Assembly: GCF_018831085.1 (NCBI RefSeq)
Contig: NZ_JAGPNM010000003.1
Coordinates: 186,001-250,000 of the forward strand
Reading direction: 5' to 3'
Length of the DNA: 64,000 nucleotides
DNA from: Rheinheimera oceanensis
GTDB taxonomy: Bacteria; Pseudomonadota; Gammaproteobacteria; Enterobacterales; Alteromonadaceae
The notes beneath the pieces are model-generated. The model was given only the letters and a program-made list of their open reading frames with translations, was not told the origin of the DNA and made no database searches. The position numbers and the translations under genes are program-made. Positions 1 to 7,585 of the stretch are shown piece by piece; positions within the stretch are counted from its first letter, which is position 1, and each line of letters starts with the position of its first letter.

Positions 1-1342
1 GCCGTCAGAGCGTGAGCATAATGAATTATCTACCTTGCTTAAAACACTACCGGATGGCTTGATTGCCGTTGATATTAAAGCCAATGTTACTGTAATTAAT
101 GATGCTGCACTGGAAGCGTTGTCGGTAGAACATAGCGCTATCGCCGGCCAATCATTGCAGGGCATGGTTAAGGGGTTTAACTTTCAGCGCTGGTTAGAAG
201 GCGATGATGTGCTGGCACAAACCCGGCGGCTGGAAATTCATGGCAAGCGTTTTGTCGCTGACATTCTGCCGGTGATGGTGCCGGATGAAACCGGCCACGA
301 AATTCTGGCCGGCGCTGTTATTAATTTAAAATCTGAAAGCCGGCTGGGCCAGCATATGGTGGCGTTTAAAAAAGGTGATCAGGAAAGTTTTAACACCTTG
401 CAGGCGCACAGTAACTTAATGCGCAAAGTTGTGCGTGAAGCGAAGAAAATGTCACAGCTGGATGCACCTATTCTGATTATCGGTGAAACCGGCACTGGTA
501 AAGAGTTGCTGGCCCGGGCCTGTCATGCTGCCAGCAGCCGCACCGGTAAACCTTTTTTAGCACTTAGCTGTGCTTCGTTACCAGACAACGTAGCAGAGTC
601 TGAGCTGTTTGGTTATGGCGCCAATGCCTTTCCCGGCACTGCAGAAGGCAAAAAAGGTATTTTCGAGCTGGCCAATGGCGGTACAGTATTCTTAGATGAA
701 GTAGGCGAAATGTCGCATCAGTTGCAAACCAAACTGATCCGCTTTTTGCAGGACGGCAGTTTCCGCCGTGTTGCCGATGAAAACGAAGTAAAAGTTGATG
801 TGCGGGTAATTTGCACCACGCAAAAAGATTTACCCAGCATGGTGCAGGAGGGCAAGTTCCGTGAAGACTTATACTACCGCCTTAATGTATTGACACTGGC
901 TTTACCGCCCCTGCGCGAGCGCAAGCAGGATGTGCTCCCGCTGGCCGAATTCTTTATTGCCCGTTTTGCGGCAAGGCTTGGTCGCAAAGCGCCGAAGTTA
1001 ACCGATAGCTGTGCTAATTTTCTGCAAAATTATCCGTGGCCGGGTAACGTACGCCAGCTGGAAAATGCGCTGTATCGCGCCATTACGCTGCTTGAAGGTT
1101 TTGAACTGGATAAAGAACATCTGCAACTGCCAAGCTACAACAATGATTTTGGCTATTTAGAACAAGACTTCGACGGTACCCTGGATGAAGCGGTAAAACG
1201 TTTTGAAGCTAATCTGCTGCGTAAATTGTTTCCGGCTTATCCCAGTTCACGCCAGTTAGCGAAAAAGCTTGGTTTAAGCCACACCGCTATTGCTAATAAA
1301 TTGCGTGATTACGGTATTAATCGTAAGAGTGTAAAAATTTAA
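1..1342 (+). CDS. tyrR: TyrR-type aromatic amino acid transcriptional regulator (5' end cut by window)
   Basis: Codes for the PAS, AAA+ and DNA-binding parts of a TyrR/PhhR-family regulator. The reading frame is open from base 2, so the N-terminal (ACT) part lies outside the window; a TTG at base 35 is not the true start. Visible are a PAS-like region, a Walker A motif (GETGTGKE), a Walker B region (GGTVFLDEVGEM) and a Fis-like C-terminal helix-turn-helix (SRQLAKKLGLSHTAIANKL). The GAFTGA loop that contacts sigma-54 is replaced by NAFPGTAEGKKG; TyrR proteins are known to lack GAFTGA and to act with sigma-70. It sits directly upstream of the homogentisate pathway genes and a TyrR-box match follows it, so I infer that it controls them in response to tyrosine or phenylalanine. 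Confidence 0.9.
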   Translation, partial: PSEREHNELSTLLKTLPDGLIAVDIKANVTVINDAALEALSVEHSAIAGQSLQGMVKGFNFQRWLEGDDVLAQTRRLEIHGKRFVADILPVMVPDETGHEILAGAVINLKSESRLGQHMVAFKKGDQESFNTLQAHSNLMRKVVREAKKMSQLDAPILIIGETGTGKELLARACHAASSRTGKPFLALSCASLPDNVAESELFGYGANAFPGTAEGKKGIFELANGGTVFLDEVGEMSHQLQTKLIRFLQDGSFRRVADENEVKVDVRVICTTQKDLPSMVQEGKFREDLYYRLNVLTLALPPLRERKQDVLPLAEFFIARFAARLGRKAPKLTDSCANFLQNYPWPGNVRQLENALYRAITLLEGFELDKEHLQLPSYNNDFGYLEQDFDGTLDEAVKRFEANLLRKLFPAYPSSRQLAKKLGLSHTAIANKLRDYGINRKSVKI

Positions 1343-1372
1343 CTACGCTTTGTGCGTAAAACTGTACTTAAG

Positions 1373-1404
1373 AGGGGCTGCCAAAGCGATTTGGCGGCCC
1401 TTTT
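1373..1404 (+). terminator. Intrinsic terminator after tyrR-like gene
   Basis: GGGCTGCCAAA and TTTGGCGGCCC form a stem of about 11 bp (one G-U pair) around a GCGA loop, followed by TTTT. It lies about 30 bp past the stop codon of the tyrR-like gene. Confidence 0.75.
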
Positions 1405-1432
1405 AGATCACTTTTTCAAAAAAGGGCTGTTT

Positions 1433-1450
1433 TGTATCAGCAGCTTTACA
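1433..1450 (+). promoter_or_regulatory. Putative TyrR box upstream of hpd
   Basis: The site reads TGTATC-AGCAGC-TTTACA. The known TyrR box is TGTAAA-N6-TTTACA with an essential G and C separated by 14 bases, and that G-N14-C spacing is exact here. The box is centred in a longer inverted repeat, CTGTTTTGTA (1427-1436) and TACAAAACAG (1447-1456). It lies 106 bp before the hpd start and just after a TyrR-type regulator gene. Confidence 0.7.
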
Positions 1451-1555
1451 AAACAGCAGTTTAGCAGCCATTAAGCTGTTACTTGCTGCCCTCTTCCTTT
1501 TTTTTAGCGCAAGCGCATTATTAGCGCCAACCAAGACGTAGTTAGGACTATAACA

Positions 1556-2629
1556 ATGACAGATAAAATTAATCCGCTGGGAACTGATGGTTTCGAGTTT
1601 GTTGAATACACCGCAGCTAATGCTGAGGGTATTCAGAAGTTAAAAGATTTATTTTATGCACTGGGCTTTACTGAAGTAGCACAGCACCGCTCTAAGCAAG
1701 CCTGGTTATATAAGCAAGGCGACATTAACTTTATTGTTAATGCTGAGCCAAACTCGCAGGCAGAAGAATTTGCCCGTAAGCATGGCCCCAGTGTATGTGC
1801 TATGGCATTTCGGGTAAAAGATGCTGCCCATGCGTTAAAGCATGCCGTGGCTAACGGCGCTAAAGAGTATAAAAACCAGATTGGCCCGATGGAGCTGAAT
1901 ATCCCGGCCGTTTACGGTATTGGCAGCAGTTTGCTGTATTTTGTTGACCGTTATGGTGCCAGTTCAGTTTACGATGTTGATTTTAAATACTATGACAACT
2001 GGCAGCTTGAAATGACCAAGCACGGTGTTGGCCTGGAAGTGCTGGATCATTTAACGCATAACGTCATGCGCGGCAATATGAATACCTGGGCTGGCTTCTA
2101 TGAAAATATCGGTAACTTCCGTGAAATCCGGTATTTTGATATTGAAGGTAAACTTACCGGTCTGGTGTCAAAAGCGATGACAGCACCATGCGGTAAAATC
2201 CGTATTCCTATCAATGAATCGTCAGACGATAAATCGCAGATTGAAGAGTTTATCCGTGAATACAAAGGCGAGGGCATCCAGCATATCGCCCTGACGACTG
2301 AAAACATTTATGAAACTGTGCGTACTTTACGTAGCCGCGGTATGGACTTTATGCCAACGCCGGACACCTACTACAACAAAGTAAACGAGCGTGTAGTAGG
2401 CCATGATGAAGATTTAGATCAACTACGTGAGTTACGTATTCTGATTGACGGCGCGCCAATGAAAGACGGCATTTTGCTGCAAATTTTCACCAAAACCGTG
2501 ATTGGCCCGGTGTTTTTTGAAATTATTCAGCGCAAAGGCAATGAAGGCTTTGGCGAGGGTAACTTTAAAGCCTTGTTTGAGTCTATCGAAGAAGATCAAA
2601 TTCAGCGCGGAGTGTTAAGCAATGCGTAA
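1556..2629 (+). CDS. hpd: 4-hydroxyphenylpyruvate dioxygenase
   Basis: Non-haem Fe(II) enzyme that converts 4-hydroxyphenylpyruvate to homogentisate in tyrosine breakdown. The 357-residue length is normal for the bacterial enzyme. The likely iron ligands are visible: His165 in LDHLTHNV, His243 in GIQHIAL and Glu322 in GPVFFEIIQRKGNEGFGEGN, which is also the C-terminal family signature. It is the first gene of a pathway operon and overlaps hmgA by 8 bases. A TyrR-box match lies in its leader, so control by the upstream regulator is likely. The ATG start is preceded by a weak TTAGGA ribosome site. The chemistry is well established for the family; the regulation is my inference. Confidence 0.96.
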   Translation: MTDKINPLGTDGFEFVEYTAANAEGIQKLKDLFYALGFTEVAQHRSKQAWLYKQGDINFIVNAEPNSQAEEFARKHGPSVCAMAFRVKDAAHALKHAVANGAKEYKNQIGPMELNIPAVYGIGSSLLYFVDRYGASSVYDVDFKYYDNWQLEMTKHGVGLEVLDHLTHNVMRGNMNTWAGFYENIGNFREIRYFDIEGKLTGLVSKAMTAPCGKIRIPINESSDDKSQIEEFIREYKGEGIQHIALTTENIYETVRTLRSRGMDFMPTPDTYYNKVNERVVGHDEDLDQLRELRILIDGAPMKDGILLQIFTKTVIGPVFFEIIQRKGNEGFGEGNFKALFESIEEDQIQRGVLSNA

Positions 2630-3770
2630 ATGGGCATCGTTTCCGTTAAAGGAAGGTGATGTATCAAGACAGGCGCATGCTGATTTTCCTGAGCAGGCGA
2701 TATACGAGCGCGAGACTGGCCGCAGCGGCTTTTTTGGCCCGGCTACGCACTTTCATCACCGCCATGCGCCAACCGGCTGGACCGACTGGCAGGGGCCACT
2801 GCGGCCGCACCTGTTTAACTTTAATGAGATTGGTGTCGATAACACTAATTCGCCGTGGGCCGTGCCAAATTTGCTGTTTAATGCGCATTGCAAAATGCGC
2901 ACCTGGCGCTTAAGCGCCAACATGAGCAAGCTGGTGCGCAATGCCGACGGTGATGAACTGCTGTTTATCCATGAAGGCAGCGCTGAGCTGTATTGTGACT
3001 ACGGTCATATGACAGTGCGCGACGGTGATTATATTGTTATTCCGCGCTCGACCATGTGGCGGTTAGAGCCAAAAGAGCCGATGTTTATCCTGCTGGTTGA
3101 AGCCACCAACGACAGCTATCAACTGCCGGAAAAAGGTCTGGTAGGTAACCACGCTATTTTTGACCCGGCCATGCTGGATACACCGAAAATAGATGACGCC
3201 TTTAAAGCGCAGTACAGCGAGCAGCAATGGCAGGTTGAGGTAAAACGCCACGGCCAGATATCGGTTATTACTTACCCGTATAACCCGTTAGATGCCATTG
3301 GCTGGCACGGCGATTTAGCGGTAATGCGGATTAACTGGCGCGATATCCGCCCGTTAATGAGCCATCGTTATCATTTGCCACCGTCGGCGCACACCACTTT
3401 TGTTGCGCAGCGCTTTGTAGTGTGTACCTTTGTGCCCAGACCGATTGAGAGCGATCCGGGTGCATTAAAAGTACCGTTTTATCACAACAATGACGATTAC
3501 GATGAAGTGCTGTTTTATCATGCCGGTGATTTTTTCAGCCGCGATAATATCGAAAAAGGTATGGTGACTTTCCATCCGGCGGGTTTTACCCATGGCCCAC
3601 ACCCGAAAGCTTTTGCGGCAGGGCGTGAGTATAAAAAGAAATTTACTGACGAAGTGGCAGTAATGCTTGATACCCGCGACGCACTGGAGATAGGCGCAGC
3701 GGCGCTGGCGACGGAAAACCCGGAATATGTCAACAGCTGGAAAGTAAAACCAGAGCAGGCGAAGGAATAA
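2622..3770 (+). CDS. hmgA: Homogentisate 1,2-dioxygenase
   Basis: Opens the ring of homogentisate to maleylacetoacetate, using Fe(II) and oxygen. The 382-residue product is shorter than the roughly 430-residue Pseudomonas/eukaryotic form and resembles the short version found in Shewanella-type bacteria. Metal-site segments are visible: HNNDDYDEVLFYHAGDF and, further on, GFTHGPHP. The start overlaps the hpd stop (ATGCGTAA), with GCGGAG upstream, so translation is probably coupled. fahA follows after 2 bases. Cytosolic. Confidence 0.93.
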   Translation: MRKWASFPLKEGDVSRQAHADFPEQAIYERETGRSGFFGPATHFHHRHAPTGWTDWQGPLRPHLFNFNEIGVDNTNSPWAVPNLLFNAHCKMRTWRLSANMSKLVRNADGDELLFIHEGSAELYCDYGHMTVRDGDYIVIPRSTMWRLEPKEPMFILLVEATNDSYQLPEKGLVGNHAIFDPAMLDTPKIDDAFKAQYSEQQWQVEVKRHGQISVITYPYNPLDAIGWHGDLAVMRINWRDIRPLMSHRYHLPPSAHTTFVAQRFVVCTFVPRPIESDPGALKVPFYHNNDDYDEVLFYHAGDFFSRDNIEKGMVTFHPAGFTHGPHPKAFAAGREYKKKFTDEVAVMLDTRDALEIGAAALATENPEYVNSWKVKPEQAKE

Positions 3771-3772
3771 TA

Positions 3773-4789
3773 ATGAAGTTAGCAAGTTTAAAAAATGGCA
3801 GCCGTGACGGCTTACTGGTTGTTGTCAGCCGTGATTTAAGCCGCTGCGTAGCCGCACCGGCAGTAGCTACCACTATGCAGCAATTGCTGGATAGCTGGGC
3901 ACAGTTAAGCCCGAAGCTGGAAGAAATATATCAGGCACTGAATAACGGCAAAGTAGACGGTGAAATGGCGTTTGACGAAGGCCAGTGTGAATCGCCTTTG
4001 CCGCGGGCTTATCAGTGGGCCGATGGCAGTGCTTATGTGAATCACGTAGAACTGGTGCGCAAAGCACGTAATGCCGAAATGCCGCCAAGCTTCTGGACAG
4101 ATCCGTTAATGTATCAGGGCGGCTCGGACGATTTTATCGGCCCGCGCGACAATATCGAAGTGGTCAGCGAAGACTACGGTATTGACTTTGAAGGCGAAGT
4201 AGCGGTAATTACCGATGATGTGGCGATGGCATGCAGTGCTGACGAAGCGCGCAGTAAAATCCGCTTACTGATGCTGGTAAATGATGTGTCGCTGCGTGGC
4301 CTTATTCCGAATGAGTTAGCCAAAGGCTTTGGCTTTTTTCAATCTAAGCCGGCATCGGCATTCAGTCCGGTAGCTGTAACGCCGGATGAGCTGGGTGATA
4401 ACTGGCGTGAGGGCCGTGTGCATCTGCCACTGCTGTCTACCTATAACGGCAAACTGTTTGGTAAGCCCAATGCCGGTATCGATATGACGTTTGACTTTGG
4501 CCAACTGGTCGCCCATGCGGCAAAAACCCGTAATTTAGGCGCCGGTGCCGTTATTGGCTCGGGCACAGTATCGAACAAGCAGGGCACTGAACATGGCACT
4601 GCAGTGGATGAGGGCGGTGTTGGCTATAGCTGTATCGCTGAAATCCGCATGATTGAAACCATTCGTGATGGCAAGCCGGCCACTGCATTTATGAAGTTTG
4701 GCGATACTATTCGTATGGAAATGCTGGATGCACAGGGCAATAGCATCTTTGGTGCTATTGATCAGAAAGTAGTGCAGTATAAAGCCTGA
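3773..4789 (+). CDS. fahA: Fumarylacetoacetate hydrolase family protein (fumarylacetoacetase)
   Basis: Last step of tyrosine catabolism: splits fumarylacetoacetate into fumarate and acetoacetate. At 338 residues it fits the bacterial FAH family. The acidic metal-binding region is seen as DNIEVVSEDYGIDFEGEVAVI, written here as its two key parts EDYGIDFEGEVAVI and the preceding DNIEVVS. Further family segments are LVNDVSLRGLIPNE and IGSGTVSNKQGTEHGTAVDEGG. It starts 2 bases after hmgA and is surely co-transcribed with it. The step before it (maiA) is coded downstream, beyond a folded repeat element. Confidence 0.93.
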   Translation: MKLASLKNGSRDGLLVVVSRDLSRCVAAPAVATTMQQLLDSWAQLSPKLEEIYQALNNGKVDGEMAFDEGQCESPLPRAYQWADGSAYVNHVELVRKARNAEMPPSFWTDPLMYQGGSDDFIGPRDNIEVVSEDYGIDFEGEVAVITDDVAMACSADEARSKIRLLMLVNDVSLRGLIPNELAKGFGFFQSKPASAFSPVAVTPDELGDNWREGRVHLPLLSTYNGKLFGKPNAGIDMTFDFGQLVAHAAKTRNLGAGAVIGSGTVSNKQGTEHGTAVDEGGVGYSCIAEIRMIETIRDGKPATAFMKFGDTIRMEMLDAQGNSIFGAIDQKVVQYKA

Positions 4790-4804
4790 GTTTGACTCAG
4801 ATTC

Positions 4805-4920
4805 GGTAGCATCACTGCGTACATTTTTTCCGCGACACGCCGTAAACCCATCCCTGGGGGCTCGACTCAGGCATCCATGCCTTCAACGGTCGCGGAAAAA
4901 AGTACATCCGTGCTTCTACC
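4805..4920 (+). repeat. Family I folded intergenic repeat, copy A
   Basis: Inverted arms of 32 bases (4805-4836 and 4889-4920) share GGTAG at their outer ends and TTTTTTCCGCGAC at their inner ends, with mismatches between. They enclose a 52-base core beginning ACGCCGTAAACCCATCCCTG, then GGGGCTCG, and holding a small GGCAT-CC-ATGCC hairpin. Three related copies lie at 53442-53599, 58304-58398 and 58438-58547. It separates fahA from maiA. Confidence 0.85.
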
Positions 4921-4943
4921 TGGCTCAACTTCAGGGGATAACA

Positions 4944-5588
4944 ATGAAACTCTACGGCTACTGGCGCTCTTCAGCAGCATATCGTGTGCGTATCGCGCTA
5001 AACTTAAAACAGCTGACGTTTGAAAATCTACCGGTGCATCTGGTAAAAAACGGCGGTGAGCAACACAGCGCAGATTACAAAACCCTAAACCCGGCAGAGC
5101 TGGTACCTGTGCTGGTTGATGATGATCTTAGCCTGAATCAGTCGCTGGCCATTATAGAATATCTGGACGAAACCTATCCGCAACCGGTATTACTGCCGGA
5201 AGAACCCGCAGCAAGAGCCAAAGTGCGTGCGCTGGCGCTGGATATTGCCTGTGATATGCATCCGCTGAATAACCTGCGTGTATTGCAATACCTTACCGGG
5301 CCTTTGGCATTAACCGAGCAGCAAAAACTAAACTGGATTAGCCATTGGCTTAATACTGGCTTTAGCGCATTAGAACAACGTTTAAAGCATAGTGCCGGGC
5401 AGTTTTGCTTTGGCGATGAGGTAACGCTGGCTGATTTGTGTCTGGTGCCTCAGGTATACAATGCTCAGCGCTTTGCGCTGGATATGAGTGCTTTTCCGAC
5501 AGTTATGGCCGTGCACCATAATTGCCAACAACTGGCTGCATTTGCTTTGGCTGCTCCGGAGCAACAACCAGACGCCCAGGTAAACTAA
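4944..5588 (+). CDS. maiA: Maleylacetoacetate isomerase (zeta-class glutathione transferase)
   Basis: Glutathione-dependent enzyme that isomerises maleylacetoacetate to fumarylacetoacetate, between the HmgA and FahA steps. The 214-residue length and the N-terminal SSAAYRVRIALNLK motif, holding the catalytic serine region of zeta GSTs, are typical. LNPAELVPVLVDD and LNQSLAIIEYLDE form the glutathione-binding thioredoxin-fold half, and an all-helical C-terminal half follows. The start has a good ribosome site (CAGGGG, 8 bases away). A folded repeat lies between it and fahA, so co-transcription is plausible but translation is independent. Confidence 0.94.
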   Translation: MKLYGYWRSSAAYRVRIALNLKQLTFENLPVHLVKNGGEQHSADYKTLNPAELVPVLVDDDLSLNQSLAIIEYLDETYPQPVLLPEEPAARAKVRALALDIACDMHPLNNLRVLQYLTGPLALTEQQKLNWISHWLNTGFSALEQRLKHSAGQFCFGDEVTLADLCLVPQVYNAQRFALDMSAFPTVMAVHHNCQQLAAFALAAPEQQPDAQVN

Positions 5589-5603
5589 CTCAGCAGAAAG
5601 ACC

Positions 5604-5716
5604 GGCCAGGCGCTGCCCTTCGGGTTCGTCTGGCGGCGCTCTGCACTTTGTTACTCGTCTCGCTTATTTAGAATGACTAAACTTCGCTCCTCGTTTCGCG
5701 TTCAGAACGCCGCCAA
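5604..5716. repeat. Folded intergenic repeat (family III)
   Basis: TGGCGGCGCTCTG (5631-5643) and CAGAACGCCGCCA (5703-5715) are inverted arms with one mismatch. Between them lies TTTAG-AATGA-CTAAA (5667-5681), plus two similar blocks CTCGTCTCGC and CTCGTTTCGC in direct orientation. No reading frame is credible. It has the look of a dispersed chromosomal repeat, but only one copy is in this window. It fills much of the 314-base gap between maiA and cheV; the remainder (5717-5902) should carry the cheV promoter, which I could not place. Confidence 0.6.
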
Positions 5717-5902
5717 AGCGAACAAAATCTAACCTCGAAACGTCAACAAGCCCTAGACGATTAGCTATACTCGCCTATGCTTATACAAATTTCTGTCTTG
5801 CGGATACAGGTCTGCATTGCTTAGCTGGCAGCAACATGCTGTAGTAGCGCATGTTTAGTATTAACCGCGCAGCGGCTGATTAAGCCCAAGAGGTATAAAA
5901 TT

Positions 5903-6829
5903 ATGAGTAAACTAATGGCCGCAGTGAATCAGCGGACAAATCTGGTAGGTAATAACCGGCTGGAATTGTTGTTGTTTCGTTTGTACGGCCCTCAGCCGTT
6001 TGGCATTAACGTGTTTAAAGTACGCGAAGTGTTGCAGTGCCCGGAGTTGACAGAAATGCCCGGCTCCAGCCCGCATGTGCGTGGCATAGCGCATTTACGC
6101 GGTGTACCGGTGATGGTAATTGATCTAAGCCAGGCGACCGGCGGTAAACGTATTGAAGACTTATCTACCGCTTATGTACTGGTAACTGAATATAATCGTC
6201 ATACGCAGGGTTTTTTGGTAAGCGGTGTGGACCGTATCGTTAACACAAACTGGGATCAGATTATGCCGCCGCCCAAAGGGGCTGGGGCAAGCCATTATCT
6301 TACAGCTGTTACGCAAATTGACAATAAGTTAGTGCAAATTATTGACGTAGAAAAAGTTTTTGCAGAAATATCGCCGGTTAATGAAGAGGTCAGTGAAGAT
6401 ATAAAAGTAAAAGCTACAGAGCGCAATTTTAAAGATGTTATTGTACTGGTAGCTGATGATTCTGCCGTAGCACGTAATCAGGTAAAGCGGGCACTGACAT
6501 CAATTGGTATTCAGGTTGAACTGGTAAACGACGGTAAACTGGCACTGGACTGGCTAACCGCCAAGGCAGCAGAATTAGGCGGCGATATTTCTACAAAAGT
6601 ACCGCTGCTGATATCTGATATTGAAATGCCTGAAATGGATGGCTACACCCTGACGGCAGAAATAAAAGCCAACCCGGCTCTGCGGCAAATGCATGTGGTG
6701 TTGCACTCGTCGCTTAGCGGTGTGTTTAATGAGGCGATGGTTAAAAAAGTGGGAGCAGATCAGTTTATTGCGAAGTTTCACCCGGATGAGCTGGTATCTG
6801 CAGTGCAAAAGTGGATGCAAACAGATTAA
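5903..6829 (+). CDS. cheV: Chemotaxis coupling protein CheV (CheW domain plus response receiver)
   Basis: Links chemoreceptors to the CheA kinase and is tuned by phosphorylation. The 308-residue product has an N-terminal CheW-like domain (about residues 20-160; PFGINVFKVREVLQCPEL, GIAHLRGVPVMVIDL) and a C-terminal receiver domain (about 175-305). Receiver features are the acidic pair in VLVADDSAVAR, the phospho-acceptor Asp in LLISDIEMPEMDGY and a conserved Lys near FIAKFHPDE. It stands alone here, with no other che genes nearby. RBS AAGAGG precedes the ATG. Confidence 0.93.
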   Translation: MSKLMAAVNQRTNLVGNNRLELLLFRLYGPQPFGINVFKVREVLQCPELTEMPGSSPHVRGIAHLRGVPVMVIDLSQATGGKRIEDLSTAYVLVTEYNRHTQGFLVSGVDRIVNTNWDQIMPPPKGAGASHYLTAVTQIDNKLVQIIDVEKVFAEISPVNEEVSEDIKVKATERNFKDVIVLVADDSAVARNQVKRALTSIGIQVELVNDGKLALDWLTAKAAELGGDISTKVPLLISDIEMPEMDGYTLTAEIKANPALRQMHVVLHSSLSGVFNEAMVKKVGADQFIAKFHPDELVSAVQKWMQTD

Positions 6830-6866
6830 CACTGATCTGGCATCACAGAAGTAAACAGGCATTAAA

Positions 6867-7079
6867 ATGAAAGTGTTTTCTCTACCTAAAAGGCTACTTA
6901 ACCGGGCTTTAGTTTATGCTGGCTTATTCGGCATTATATTTCAGCTAACGGCAGCTGGTTACGCCTGGTGGCATGATATTAGTTTACAGGCAGGCTGGTT
7001 TTTAACCTTACTGGCGCCTTTGCTGTGTATCGCATCGGGAACCATTTCGGCATTGCAATTACAAAAAGAGCCTGATTAA
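6867..7079 (+). CDS. Small two-helix membrane protein, function unknown
   Basis: A 70-residue protein with a short basic N-terminus (MKVFSLPKRLLNRALVYAG) and two hydrophobic stretches, roughly residues 14-33 and 41-62, around a short WWHDISLQ link, ending in a charged tail. It starts 37 bases after cheV and may be co-transcribed with it. The ribosome site is weak. I do not recognise a family with confidence. The hydrophobic pattern and lack of overlap with another gene favour a real gene. Confidence 0.55.
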   Translation: MKVFSLPKRLLNRALVYAGLFGIIFQLTAAGYAWWHDISLQAGWFLTLLAPLLCIASGTISALQLQKEPD

Positions 7080-7084
7080 CCCCG

Positions 7085-7564
7085 TTATTTACGCGGCTTA
7101 AACATGCCTTCAACTCTTACATCGCGGATGCCGGTTTCGGTAAAGTAAAAATTTATCTGGCCGGGACCGCGACTAAAATAATAGGTTTCATCATTCAGTT
7201 GCAGTACAAAGTTTCCCGGCGCATTTACTGCCTGCGGATCAACAAATAACTTTATTGAGTATTGCTCCAGTTGCAATTCAAAACTGCTAAGCGGATCGTT
7301 AATAAAATCGGGTACCCAAACGTGACTGTTATTCTGCAAAATGACGGCAATAGAATATTTTTGTGGTACGGATGGTACGTTCAGGCTTTGGCGGCCAACA
7401 GTAAAACGGTAGGTACCATCCTGACGAAAGTAGCTAAAGCCGAAATCGAATGTCTGGCTGCTGTTGTTGGTAAGCGTTGCTTTTCCTTCACCACTGATAT
7501 CAAACTGTGCCTGGCTCAGAGGTGCGAACAGTAATGCTGTACACAGCAGATATTGCAATTTCAT
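7085..7564 (-). CDS. Secreted or periplasmic protein of unknown function
   Basis: A 159-residue product with a clear signal peptide (MKLQYLLCTALLFAPLSQA, likely cleaved before QFDIS). The mature part is rich in beta-type alternating sequence with many aromatic and polar residues (FDFGFSYFRQDGTYRF, ETYYFSRGPGQINFYF), has no cysteine, and suggests a small beta-sandwich. I recognise no catalytic motif. It lies 21 bases downstream of mltD on the same strand and is probably in that transcript, which would fit an envelope role. Confidence 0.7.
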   Translation of the reverse strand: MKLQYLLCTALLFAPLSQAQFDISGEGKATLTNNSSQTFDFGFSYFRQDGTYRFTVGRQSLNVPSVPQKYSIAVILQNNSHVWVPDFINDPLSSFELQLEQYSIKLFVDPQAVNAPGNFVLQLNDETYYFSRGPGQINFYFTETGIRDVRVEGMFKPRK

Positions 7565-7585
7565 GGCTATAACCCCGTTAGCAGT

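Noticed and set aside
4790..4943. Integron attC site as an explanation for the family I repeats
   Set aside because: Arms do not carry the paired RYYYAAC/GTTRRRY core sites, and neighbouring genes are housekeeping genes, not cassettes.
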